Shown piece by piece: positions 32,910 through 41,136 of a DNA stretch of 64,000 nt. Made by a program: the position numbers and the translations under genes. Location of the stretch: the NCBI GenBank assembly GCA_964392615.1, contig CAYMRB010000002.1, forward strand, positions 9,679 to 73,678, read 5' to 3'. Below the pieces are notes generated by a model. The model did no database searches and was not told the origin of the DNA. It saw nothing but the letters and a program-made list of their open reading frames with translations. The first letter of the stretch is position 1; the number at the start of each line of letters is the position of its first letter. Source of the DNA: CAYMRB01 sp964392615 (lineage in GTDB: Bacteria > Planctomycetota > UBA8108).

Positions 32910-35900
32910 TCAGCGTGTGGATTGAGTCGGGAGAAGGTCGCTGAAGGGCAGCTTGATCAAGGTCATCGACCTGTACCCACTGCTCTCGTAGAGACACAGC
33001 AGGCTCTTCTCGTCTGCCGACACTTGCAGCGCGGAGTAGGCGAACGGGCCGTGAATGACTCTCACGACGTGCCATGTCTTGCCGTTGTCCCTCGACACCG
33101 CGATCTGTCCGTTCTTGCGGCCGGCATTGGACGGGAACGACGCCCACAAGCCCCACCTGCCGTCCGGCTGGATCGGCCCCTTGATGACGCTGCCCATGCA
33201 GGCCACAGAGGGCAGGCCACGGTCGACGTCGAACGCGCTCCACGTCTCCCCGCCGTCGTGGCTGATCGCCTTCTTGCGGAACAGGTCGCCGCCCTGGTTT
33301 CGAGCGATGAGCACGAGATCGCCGTTCGACGCCTCGACCACCTGGCATTCGTTGGGAAAGCCCTTACCACTCGCATCGGCAAGCGGCTCGGTTCGCTTCC
33401 AGGTGCTCCCGTCGTCATCGCTGTGTGCCACGACGACTTGCCACTGGCGCGAGCGCTTGCCGTTCTTGATGACCGGCAGCGTTCCCCACAGTCCCGTGAC
33501 GATGCGGCCTTCGTGTGGGCCTCTCGTCAACTGGATCATCGCGCCCGGCGTGTTGGCATTCAGGAGATGAGGCGGCTTGACCTGGCGGCTGATGTCGACT
33601 GGCTTCGACCACGTCTTGCCGTCGTCGTCGCTGTGACAGACGAATGTCAGGACGTTGGCCTTTGGATCGTCGTAACCGAGGTTGGCCATCTTGATCCAGC
33701 CGGCGTCGCGAGCGTGCCGACCGTACGGGAAGCGAGCAAACATCAGCAGGATGCGCCCGCACCGTAGCTGGACGGTCAACGGGTCGTTGATCGAATTCAT
33801 GCCGTCTTCGTGGGCTACGATCTCGTCGCTCCACGACTTGCCGCCATTCGTGCTGCGCTTGAGAACGATGTCGTTTTGCGCGTGATCGTGAAGACCCAGT
33901 CGCCGCTCCGCGAATGCGAGGATGGTGCCTTTCTTCGTCACGAGCAGCGACGGGATGCGGTAGCCGTATTTCGTCGCGTTTCTCGCATGGCCTTCGCGAG
34001 GAGCGCTTTCAGGGAGGTTCCGTTGCTCGAAGATGATTCGGGCGTCGTTCGGCGCCACGAGGTCGCGCAACGGAATGCGTTGGAATACGAGGTGCGCCTG
34101 GCTGCCTTCGTAGAGGATGCCGACCGTGTCCTCGTCGACCATCGTCATGCAGGAGTACCCGGCGCCGAGGCCCTCATCCATTAGCAGTTGATGAGTCTCC
34201 GGCCACGTCATGCCGCGATCGCGCGATGCCTTGATCGTGATGTGATGGCGTCCGCGGACGCTGTTCGGATTCGAGAAGAGGAGCCAGCCGCCCGCCTCCT
34301 TGCGGAGTTCGCCATCGACGTCGATCAAGCTCGCCATGCACGCGCGGGGTTCGATGAGAGCGCGTTCGGACGTCGCGTGCTTCTGCCATGTCGTTCCCAT
34401 ATCGCGGGTCGTCATCACGACGCGCGCGGACTTGCGATTGTAGCGGCAGTTGAGCATCAGCACGCCCGGCTCGATCTCCACGACCTGCGACTCCGTCGTG
34501 TCATCGAACGCACCCGTCCCGACGCGCCACGTCTCGCCGTGATCCTTCGAGTAGATGATCGTCGAATGGGGCAGGCGCTTCTTTGCGGGCGGATCCTGAT
34601 ACTGAGCGGGGAAGACGATCGTGCCGTCGCGCATCGTGATCCCCTTGCCGGGGCCCTGGAGGATGAAGCACCACGCGGGGTCCTTGATCTGCCGGGTGAT
34701 GTTGATCGGCTTCGACCAGGTGATGCCGTCGTCGTCGCTGCGCACCAGCATCAGCTGACCCGTCTCCTCCGGCTTCAAGCCCGGGCCGGAGCCGCGCCAG
34801 GAGCGGTTGCCGTGGCTCCACGTCGCCGCCACCCAGATCGTGCCCGTGCCGCGGTCCACGAGCACGGCCGGGTCGCCGATGCCGTCGTAGTGCCACTTCC
34901 GGTCGCCACCCATGTCCATGACGACTCGCATCGGCTCCCAGGTTCGCCCTCCATCCGTCGATCGCGACATGCCGACGTCGATGTCTCCTGGCAGATCGCC
35001 GCCGCCGCGCCTGCGGCAGTCGTAGACCGCGATCAGCGTCCCGGCGTTCGTCGTCGCGAGGCCCGGAATGCGATACGTGTGGACACCCTGATCACCGCCG
35101 TTGCGGAGCGCGACGCCCAGTCGGTTCGCGGGGCCGGATGCTGCGACCGGTCGGATCGTCTTGCCGTTCGAGAGTCCGACCGACACGACGGCTGCATCGA
35201 CGACGTGATCGATGTTCGCACCGGCACGCAGCCGGAACCCGACCCAGAACCGATTCGCGCCGCTGCGCAGTTCCTGCTCGCCGCGAAAGGCGAGCGATCC
35301 CTTCGGCGCCTGGGGCTTGCCGAAAACCGTCGCGCCGGCGAACACGTTCGCGGTACGCGTGCGCCAGGAGCCGGAGCCCGTGAAGTACACCGTGACCGAC
35401 TCGACGTCGGCCAAGTCGGTCGTGCCGCGCGTCGAGACCTCGATCGACGTGACCTTCAACGGATCGAGGGCACCCGCGGCCTCGATCGTCAAGCCCGTGA
35501 CCGGGTTCCCCGGCAGGCCGATGAGAACCGGTGTGACCGACCGAGCGGCCGTCGCCGAGACGACCTTCATCGGCACCGGCCTCTCGAGGCGCACATCGTC
35601 GATCAGGAGGCCGGATTTCTGCGGGCTGGTGCAGAGGAAGCGCAGCTTTTCGATTCCTGCGTCGACGGGTACGGCCACCTCGGTCAGGAAGCCGCCGACG
35701 CGAATCGTGCGGCTGCCGTCGTATAGTGTCCTCCACTCATCGTGACGCAGCCCCTCGATGCGGAATGCGAACGGCTTGCGGGCCGTCCAGCGCTCGGCCC
35801 AGAAGGAGAGGCGATACGAGACGCCGGGCTTGACGGACGGCACGAGCTCGACCGAGCGATCGGCGCCGCCGAAGATGTGCAAGCACTGGCGCCCGCCGTG

Positions 35901-36113
35901 TCGGTGATGCGGATCGATCTCGGCGTGCCCCGATTCGGCCGACCAGCGTCCGACGGCAGTGGTCAACGTTTCGAACGGTCCCGACTTCGCCGCCTCGAAG
36001 CCCTCTGCGGCGATCAGCGCGGGATCGGCGCGATCTTCGCGAGCGCGGTCTTGCGCGGGGACGGTGGCCACGAGCGCGGCAAGGCCGAATGCGATCAGCA
36101 TCTTCTCAACCAT
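32910..36113 (-). CDS. Tandem GH33 sialidase (two catalytic domains in one chain)
   Basis: This 1067-residue exported protein starts at 36113 (MVEKMLIAFGLAALVATVPAQ; ATG at 36101 is an alternative). Residues about 30-180 are a carbohydrate-binding-like beta-sandwich, about 185-330 match the sialidase-associated N-terminal domain (VTSIEVSTRGTTDLADVESV). A first sialidase follows with RIP at Arg348 (HTYRIPGL) and Asp-boxes STDGGRTW, SDDDGITW, SKDHGETW, and a second with RIP at Arg719 (YGYRIPSL) and Asp-boxes STNGGKSW, SDDDGKTW, SDDDGSTW, SHDGGETW, SRDNGKTW. Both halves keep the hallmarks of exo-sialidases, which release terminal sialic acid. The start overlaps the epimerase stop by 8 nt. Confidence 0.85.
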   Translation of the reverse strand: MVEKMLIAFGLAALVATVPAQDRAREDRADPALIAAEGFEAAKSGPFETLTTAVGRWSAESGHAEIDPHHRHGGRQCLHIFGGADRSVELVPSVKPGVSYRLSFWAERWTARKPFAFRIEGLRHDEWRTLYDGSRTIRVGGFLTEVAVPVDAGIEKLRFLCTSPQKSGLLIDDVRLERPVPMKVVSATAARSVTPVLIGLPGNPVTGLTIEAAGALDPLKVTSIEVSTRGTTDLADVESVTVYFTGSGSWRTRTANVFAGATVFGKPQAPKGSLAFRGEQELRSGANRFWVGFRLRAGANIDHVVDAAVVSVGLSNGKTIRPVAASGPANRLGVALRNGGDQGVHTYRIPGLATTNAGTLIAVYDCRRRGGGDLPGDIDVGMSRSTDGGRTWEPMRVVMDMGGDRKWHYDGIGDPAVLVDRGTGTIWVAATWSHGNRSWRGSGPGLKPEETGQLMLVRSDDDGITWSKPINITRQIKDPAWCFILQGPGKGITMRDGTIVFPAQYQDPPAKKRLPHSTIIYSKDHGETWRVGTGAFDDTTESQVVEIEPGVLMLNCRYNRKSARVVMTTRDMGTTWQKHATSERALIEPRACMASLIDVDGELRKEAGGWLLFSNPNSVRGRHHITIKASRDRGMTWPETHQLLMDEGLGAGYSCMTMVDEDTVGILYEGSQAHLVFQRIPLRDLVAPNDARIIFEQRNLPESAPREGHARNATKYGYRIPSLLVTKKGTILAFAERRLGLHDHAQNDIVLKRSTNGGKSWSDEIVAHEDGMNSINDPLTVQLRCGRILLMFARFPYGRHARDAGWIKMANLGYDDPKANVLTFVCHSDDDGKTWSKPVDISRQVKPPHLLNANTPGAMIQLTRGPHEGRIVTGLWGTLPVIKNGKRSRQWQVVVAHSDDDGSTWKRTEPLADASGKGFPNECQVVEASNGDLVLIARNQGGDLFRKKAISHDGGETWSAFDVDRGLPSVACMGSVIKGPIQPDGRWGLWASFPSNAGRKNGQIAVSRDNGKTWHVVRVIHGPFAYSALQVSADEKSLLCLYESSGYRSMTLIKLPFSDLLPTQSTR

Positions 36114-37326
36114 CGATCGACGGACTCCCGGGAGTGTCGTCGGTCGCACGACCGAGCAGCTCCTCGACGATGCGCCAGCAGACGAGCTGCATGCGCGGAA
36201 GGTGAAACGGCCCCTTCCAGAGATTCCCCTTGAGGGGGACCGATACGCGGCCATCCCGGTGCAGATAGCCGTACCACTCGCCGTGCTCCCGATCGGGGAA
36301 ACGCTCGTAGGACCAATCGTGTACCGCCTGGTGCCAGCGCGCGTACTTCTCGTCGCCGGTCAGCGCGAAGGACAGCAGCGTCGCGATGATCGTCTCGTTG
36401 TGCGGCCACCAGAACTTCATGTCGTGCCAGTACTCCTGCACCGGCTTGTCCCACAGGTCGCGGAAGTACAGTATGCCGCCGTACTCCTGATCCCAACCGC
36501 GGCGCCACATCCAGTCGAGCATTGTCGTGCCGAGCTCGACCAGATCGCTGTCGCCACCGCGGTGGCGCGCTTCGTCGAGGATGAACCACGCGGCCTCGAT
36601 CGCGTGACCGGGATTCAGCGTGCGGCCGTCGAAGTGGTCGATGACCTCGCCGTTCGGACCGACCGCTTCCATCACGACCTCGAGGTCGGTCTTGACGAAG
36701 TCGCGACGAATCTCGTCGATCGACTTCTCGATCTGTTCATCGGCGAGAGGATCGTCGATCGTCTCGCGCAGCACCTGCGCGACGCCGAGCAGGATCATCG
36801 GCGCGCCGATCGCTTTGGCCGGACGCGTCTGCGGATCGACCTTCGGCGGAATCAGCCCGGGCGTCGCGAAGTAGCGAATGACCAGTCGGAACAGGTCTCG
36901 CGCCTGCTGAGCCGCCTCGTCGTCGCCGCTTGCGCGCGCGTAGGCGGCCAGCGCGATCGCCGCGAACGCTTCGGTGAACACGTAGCGGCGCTTGCGCAGC
37001 GGTCGGCCATCGCGCGTCACGTGAAAGAACATGCGGCCATCGTCGTCGAAGCCGTGCTCGCGGATGAAGCGCACGCCGTGCGCGGCGAGCTCGAGCCACT
37101 CGGGACGCTTCTCGACCGTGTTATAGAGCGTGCCGAGGAGCCACGTGAACCGACCGTGCTGCCACATGCCCTTGTCGTCATCGAGGACGCTGCCGTCGCG
37201 ATCGAGCGCGAACCGAAAGCCGCCGTGCTCGCGGTCGACGCAGTGGTCGATCCAGAATGGCAGCGTGTCGCCGAGGAGGCCATCGCGATAGACGGCGAGC
37301 AGCTCCCGGAGGCGTGGCTCGTTCAT
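36106..37326 (-). CDS. N-acylglucosamine 2-epimerase (AGE/RENBP family)
   Basis: This 406-residue cytoplasmic alpha/alpha-barrel enzyme interconverts N-acetylmannosamine and N-acetylglucosamine, the step after sialic acid cleavage in AGE-type pathways. Conserved segments are DREHGGFRFALDRDG, KGMWQHGRFTWLLGTLY, RYVFTEAFAAIALAAY, LNPGHAIEAAWFILDEA (active-site His), KFWWPHNETIIATLL (second catalytic His) and GEWYGYLHRDGRV. Length is standard for AGE. It overlaps the upstream sulfatase by 4 nt and the downstream double sialidase by 8 nt. Cellobiose/mannose 2-epimerases share the fold, but the sialidase neighbours and the NanA-like lyase in the window favour ManNAc as substrate. Confidence 0.85.
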   Translation of the reverse strand: MNEPRLRELLAVYRDGLLGDTLPFWIDHCVDREHGGFRFALDRDGSVLDDDKGMWQHGRFTWLLGTLYNTVEKRPEWLELAAHGVRFIREHGFDDDGRMFFHVTRDGRPLRKRRYVFTEAFAAIALAAYARASGDDEAAQQARDLFRLVIRYFATPGLIPPKVDPQTRPAKAIGAPMILLGVAQVLRETIDDPLADEQIEKSIDEIRRDFVKTDLEVVMEAVGPNGEVIDHFDGRTLNPGHAIEAAWFILDEARHRGGDSDLVELGTTMLDWMWRRGWDQEYGGILYFRDLWDKPVQEYWHDMKFWWPHNETIIATLLSFALTGDEKYARWHQAVHDWSYERFPDREHGEWYGYLHRDGRVSVPLKGNLWKGPFHLPRMQLVCWRIVEELLGRATDDTPGSPSIDG

Positions 37327-39044
37327 GGCGATTCTCCAGGTTCGTCGATGGGCATGTTCACGTGGCGCGAGCTGGCGGGGTTCGCCTGGATCCAGGCGCG
37401 AATGCGCGCGATCACCTCGGGGTGATCAGCCGACACGTCGTCGTGCTCGGACACTCCGAACGTCGCGCGGATGTCGAACAGCTGCACAGAGCCGTCTGCC
37501 AGAAACACGCACTTCCACTTGCCGTGACGTGCGAAGCGGGCGAATCGGCGGTCGACCGGGATCGTCGCGGCGAGTCGCCGCTTGACCGCAGCGTGCCGTG
37601 GATCGGCAGCGACGTTGAACCACTCCTCGGGATCGACCTCCAGATCGTAGAGCTCCTCGCTGCCGTCGAAGTAGCGGATGTAGCGCCACCGCTCGGTGAA
37701 CACGCTGTGCGTGCCGCGACCGACCGACGCGACGACGTGCCGCGTCCACTCGCGACGTGGATCTCCGACGAGAGGGAGCAGGCTCCTGCCCTCCAGCTCG
37801 GAGCGCATGGGAAGGCCACACGCGTCGATCAGCGTGGGGTAGAGGTCGAGAAGGCTGACGGGTGCGTCACAGCGTGAACCGGGCGCGAAGCCCCTCGGTG
37901 GGGCACCGCGCGGCGGCACGATGACGAGCGGCACGCGCAGCGAGCCGCGCCACGGGTCGTGCTTGCCCCAGTGCTCCTTCTCGCCGAGCGACCAGCCGTG
38001 GTCGGACCACAGGACGATCCACGTGTTGTCCGCCTGCTCGCTGCGGTCGAGCGCGTCGACGACTTTGCCGACCTGCGCGTCGGCGAATGCGATGGTCGCG
38101 AGGTACGCAGCGACCCCGGCGCGCCATTGGCCCTCGCGAGCGACCGTGGCGTGTGTTCCCGCCGACCAGGCCGCACCGGCAAGGTCTCTGCCGGCTCGCG
38201 GTACATCGTGGAGGTCGCCGGCGATCGTCGGCGGTAGCGCGACGCGCTGAGGGTCGAACAGCTCGAAGTACTTGCGCGGCACGATGAACGGTTGGTGTGG
38301 CTTGTAGAAGCCGACCGCCAGAAAGAACGGAGCGTCTCGACGCCTCTCGAGCTTCTCGACGGCCCAGCGCGCGATCCTGCCGTCCGGAAACGCGTCGTCG
38401 TCGACGTCCAGCGGTCCCCATTCGAACGTGTCGTACGTCATCGTGGGCCGATCGATGAGCGACAGGCCGCCGTTCATCGGCAGCGTGCAGCGAATGCCGT
38501 CTCGATCGATGCGTCGCGACTCGCCGCCTTCGAGTCCCGCGGCGAGGAACTCGTCGTGGGTGAACGGAGTGCCGACGATGCCGCAGTCCGGTCCGTACTC
38601 GTGCCAGAGCTCGGGAAGCCGCTGACCGAGGCCGTGGTTGACCTTGCCCGCGCCGAGCACGCGATAGCCGTGCCGCTTGAAGTGCAGAGGAAGGCCGACA
38701 GCGTTCGGGACGCGATCGGCGTACGTTCCGAGGTTCGTGTAGACGCCGGTCGTCTCCGGACGCATTCCGGTCAGCACGGCGGCGCGCGAGGGCCCGCAGA
38801 TCGGGGACACGCAGTGTGCGTTCGTGAACAGCACGCCGCGGTGAGCGAGGCGGTCGATGTTCGGAGTCCGCGCGTCCGGATGCCCATCGAGGCAGCCGAC
38901 CCAATCGGCGAGGTCGTCGACCGCGATGAAGAGGACGTTCGGGCGCTTCGGCGCGGCAGCGGCGGCGGTATCGAACGACGCCGCACACCACGAGCCGACC
39001 ACGAGCACGAGAGCGACTCGTTGCAGCCTCTCAGGGACCGTCAT
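37323..39044 (-). CDS. Exported sulfatase, iduronate-2-sulfatase-like
   Basis: This 573-residue protein has a signal peptide (LVLVVGSWCAASFDTAAAAAP). The sulfatase fold is clear: NVLFIAVDDLADWVGCL (metal Asp pair), ICGPSRAAVLTG with Cys83 as formylglycine site (CxPxR), GYRVLGAGKVNHG, FFLAVGFYKPHQPF and WSDHGWSLGEKEHWGKHD. The pattern ADW/KPH/HGWSLGEK is typical of iduronate-2-sulfatase-type (S1) enzymes. It probably removes a sulfate ester from a glycan. The start has GAGGAGGA 6 nt upstream and overlaps the URO-D gene by 14 nt; the stop overlaps the epimerase start by 4 nt. Confidence 0.88.
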   Translation of the reverse strand: MTVPERLQRVALVLVVGSWCAASFDTAAAAAPKRPNVLFIAVDDLADWVGCLDGHPDARTPNIDRLAHRGVLFTNAHCVSPICGPSRAAVLTGMRPETTGVYTNLGTYADRVPNAVGLPLHFKRHGYRVLGAGKVNHGLGQRLPELWHEYGPDCGIVGTPFTHDEFLAAGLEGGESRRIDRDGIRCTLPMNGGLSLIDRPTMTYDTFEWGPLDVDDDAFPDGRIARWAVEKLERRRDAPFFLAVGFYKPHQPFIVPRKYFELFDPQRVALPPTIAGDLHDVPRAGRDLAGAAWSAGTHATVAREGQWRAGVAAYLATIAFADAQVGKVVDALDRSEQADNTWIVLWSDHGWSLGEKEHWGKHDPWRGSLRVPLVIVPPRGAPPRGFAPGSRCDAPVSLLDLYPTLIDACGLPMRSELEGRSLLPLVGDPRREWTRHVVASVGRGTHSVFTERWRYIRYFDGSEELYDLEVDPEEWFNVAADPRHAAVKRRLAATIPVDRRFARFARHGKWKCVFLADGSVQLFDIRATFGVSEHDDVSADHPEVIARIRAWIQANPASSRHVNMPIDEPGESP

Positions 39045-40149
39045 CGAAGATCCTCCTCGCCTTGTCGAGTATCCACTGATAGCGTTCGAGGCTGACGTCC
39101 GGCGGGCAGGAGTGGTCGGAGTGGAAGATGTAGCCGCCGTCCCACGCGAGTGGCACCTTGCGCTCGAGCTCGGCCAGAAGGGCGTCTCGACCGCCGGCCA
39201 TCTTCGTCGCGTCGATATTGCCGTAGAACGCCAGCTCGCGGCCGTAGCGTTCACGGAGCGCGACTCCGTCCATGCCTGCCTTGACCTCGAGCGGATTGAG
39301 CACCTGGACGCCGGCGTCGATGATGTCGTCGAGGAGCGGCTCGACTTGACCGTCGGTGTGCATCCAGAACGCGATGTCCTCGGAGCGCAGGAACTCGCCG
39401 AGACGCGCGACGTGCGGCTTGAAGATGCTCCGCCACATCTGCGGCGACAGCATCGGTCCTGTCGAGGAGCCGAGATCGTCCGCGGCGAGAATGCCATCGG
39501 GCTTCATGCCGAGCTCGGCGCACCGCCTGAGCGTGGCGATGACGAGATCCTGAAACGTCCCCGCCATCTCGCTGACCCAATCGGGCTCGAGCGCGAGGTC
39601 CATCAGGAGGTTCTCCATGCCGCGGTGCCGCCACGTCGCCTCCATCGGTCCGTAGACCATGAAGAGGATGTAGCGGTCCGTGGCGCGCAGACGCTCGTAC
39701 TTCGCGACCGCCTCGCTCCAGGTGGGATACGGGTCGAAGTGGCCGAAGTACTGCACGTCGTCGACGCGCGATGGCTCGCGAGGATCGTCCGAGAGACGGA
39801 AGCGCTCCTTGATGGCGGTCCACGCGTCCTGGTCCGTCGTCACGTGACGGACGAAGTGCATCGTCGACGAGAGACCTTCCTGCTTCGTGATCGTGTAGCC
39901 GTAGCGATCCTCGTAGGTGATGTTGCCGTCGCGGCGCTCGAGCACCTTCATCTCGAAGCGCGGTGACGCGTCGACGAACATCATCTCGATGTCGAAGTCG
40001 AAGTAGTCCGCGAGGGAGGCGTCGCGCGGAATTCCCTCGTCATACCAGGCCGCCGCGGTCTGCATCCACGGCGACTCGTGAACGGGGAGACGGTCCGGCC
40101 GCTCGAAGCGCAGCGCCGTCTGAACGCGGTCTCGGGACGTCGGGCTCAC
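39031..40149 (-). CDS. Uroporphyrinogen decarboxylase (URO-D) family protein, not HemE
   Basis: This 372-residue protein starts at a GTG (40149) preceded by GGAG at about 7 nt. It belongs to the URO-D/MtaA superfamily: RVQTALRFERPDRLPV at the N-terminus, GILAADDLGSSTGPMLSP, FWMHTDGQVEPLLDDIIDAGV and LNPLEVKAGMD. HemE-specific catalytic segments (the N-terminal PxWxMRQAGR region) are absent, so heme synthesis is unlikely. Relatives include corrinoid methyltransferases and many uncharacterised proteins placed in planctomycetal sugar operons. It is the first gene of the minus-strand sialidase operon, coupled to the sulfatase by a 14-nt overlap, so a role in processing the imported sugar or a methylated glycan is possible but unproven. 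Confidence 0.75.
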   Translation of the reverse strand: MSPTSRDRVQTALRFERPDRLPVHESPWMQTAAAWYDEGIPRDASLADYFDFDIEMMFVDASPRFEMKVLERRDGNITYEDRYGYTITKQEGLSSTMHFVRHVTTDQDAWTAIKERFRLSDDPREPSRVDDVQYFGHFDPYPTWSEAVAKYERLRATDRYILFMVYGPMEATWRHRGMENLLMDLALEPDWVSEMAGTFQDLVIATLRRCAELGMKPDGILAADDLGSSTGPMLSPQMWRSIFKPHVARLGEFLRSEDIAFWMHTDGQVEPLLDDIIDAGVQVLNPLEVKAGMDGVALRERYGRELAFYGNIDATKMAGGRDALLAELERKVPLAWDGGYIFHSDHSCPPDVSLERYQWILDKARRIFDDGP

Positions 40150-40373
40150 CGGGGCACTCCCATCGTGTTCGCAGCGCGCGGATGTCGTCGTAAAGCGCTC
40201 GTAGGGGACATCTTAGGACAGTTTCGGTGATCCTGCGAGTGCCGTCCCAGAGTCTTCTCACCGTCATGAGCAAGATCTCCGGGCGACATTCCCGGAAAAT
40301 GTTATTGACAGCTGTGGCATGTTATAACACGCTTGATGTCCACGAGGAAGTGAAAAGCGAACGCTGAGTTGCC
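40150..40373 (+). promoter_or_regulatory. Divergent control region with GntR-type operator candidate
   Basis: This 224-bp region lies between the sialidase operon (minus) and the FCD regulator (plus). TGTTATAACA (40320-40329) is a perfect palindrome with the TGT-n4-ACA shape common in GntR-family operators. Nearby ACATT (40286-40290) and AATGT (40298-40302) form a second inverted repeat around CCCGGAA. TTGACA at 40305-40310 is a consensus -35 box, but the TATAAC-like sequence is only 12 nt away, so the -10 box is unclear. This AT-richer patch stands out from the GC-rich surroundings and is a plausible shared promoter/operator. Confidence 0.5.
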
Positions 40374-41075
40374 ATGAAAGAAACCCTCGCTCGACGCGCC
40401 TACGAACAGCTCCGGCTCAAGCTCTCGCGGGGCGAATTCCCGCCGGGGACGCGCCTCGTCAACCGCACCCTCGCGAAGGAGCTCGGCGTCAGCTTCACGC
40501 CGGTGCGCGAGGCGATCAACCAGCTCGCGAGCGAGGGTCTGGTCGAGTACGTGCGCGGCGGTGGCGCGTTCGTGCGGCACATCGACCGGCGTGATGTCGC
40601 GCAGCTCTACGACCTGCGCTCGGTCATCGAGCCGTTCGCGGTCGCTGAAGCGGCGAAGCACATCTCCGAGCACGAGATCGAGGAGCTGCAGGAAATCTGC
40701 GATGACTGGCTCGAGCTGGCGGACGCTATTCGCACCAGCGACAGCCAGGTGGCGACGCAGGAGCAGGCGTTCCTGTGGGCCGCCGCCGAGGAGCGGTTTC
40801 ACCACGTGCTGATCGACGCGGCGCGGAACCGGTGGCTCGCGAAGGTCGCGAAGGATCTGCTACTCGCGTCGCAGGCATTCGCGCCGCTGCGGTCCGCCAG
40901 TGAGCTCCTGACGCCGGGCGTGGCAGCCATCACTTGTGAGGATCACGCGAACCTCGTGGGCATTCTGCGTCGCCGAGACGCGGAGGCCGCGAGCGCATGG
41001 ATGGTCGAGCACATCCGCGTCGGGCGGCAATACGTGCTCGACTTCCTGCGTCAATCGAACCAACGGTCGGATTGA
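40374..41075 (+). CDS. GntR-family transcriptional regulator, FadR/FCD type (NanR-like position)
   Basis: This 233-residue regulator has the N-terminal winged helix (YEQLRLKLSRGEFPPGTRL, LAKELGVSFTPVREAINQLASEGLV, residues 8-70) and an all-helical FCD effector domain with metal-binding residues in ERFHHVLIDAARNRWL and EDHANLVGILRRRDAEAASAWMVEHI. Family members repress catabolic operons until a sugar acid or similar ligand binds. It diverges from the sialidase operon and precedes the giant surface proteins and the lyase. By position it could be the counterpart of NanR, although it is not closely recognisable as NanR. The palindrome at 40320-40329 is a candidate autoregulatory site. Confidence 0.88.
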   Translation: MKETLARRAYEQLRLKLSRGEFPPGTRLVNRTLAKELGVSFTPVREAINQLASEGLVEYVRGGGAFVRHIDRRDVAQLYDLRSVIEPFAVAEAAKHISEHEIEELQEICDDWLELADAIRTSDSQVATQEQAFLWAAAEERFHHVLIDAARNRWLAKVAKDLLLASQAFAPLRSASELLTPGVAAITCEDHANLVGILRRRDAEAASAWMVEHIRVGRQYVLDFLRQSNQRSD

Positions 41076-41136
41076 ACGAACGATGTCGGCGCGCAGCGCC
41101 ACTCGACGGATTGAAGGGTCTGAGAGGATGAGCGAC

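Noticed and set aside
39031..40149. HemE (heme biosynthesis)
   Set aside because: The HemE N-terminal catalytic motif is missing and the gene sits in a glycan operon.
40305..40328. A standard sigma-70 promoter TTGACA / TATAAC
   Set aside because: The spacing is only 12 nt, too short for a normal promoter; TATAAC is better explained as the centre of the palindrome.
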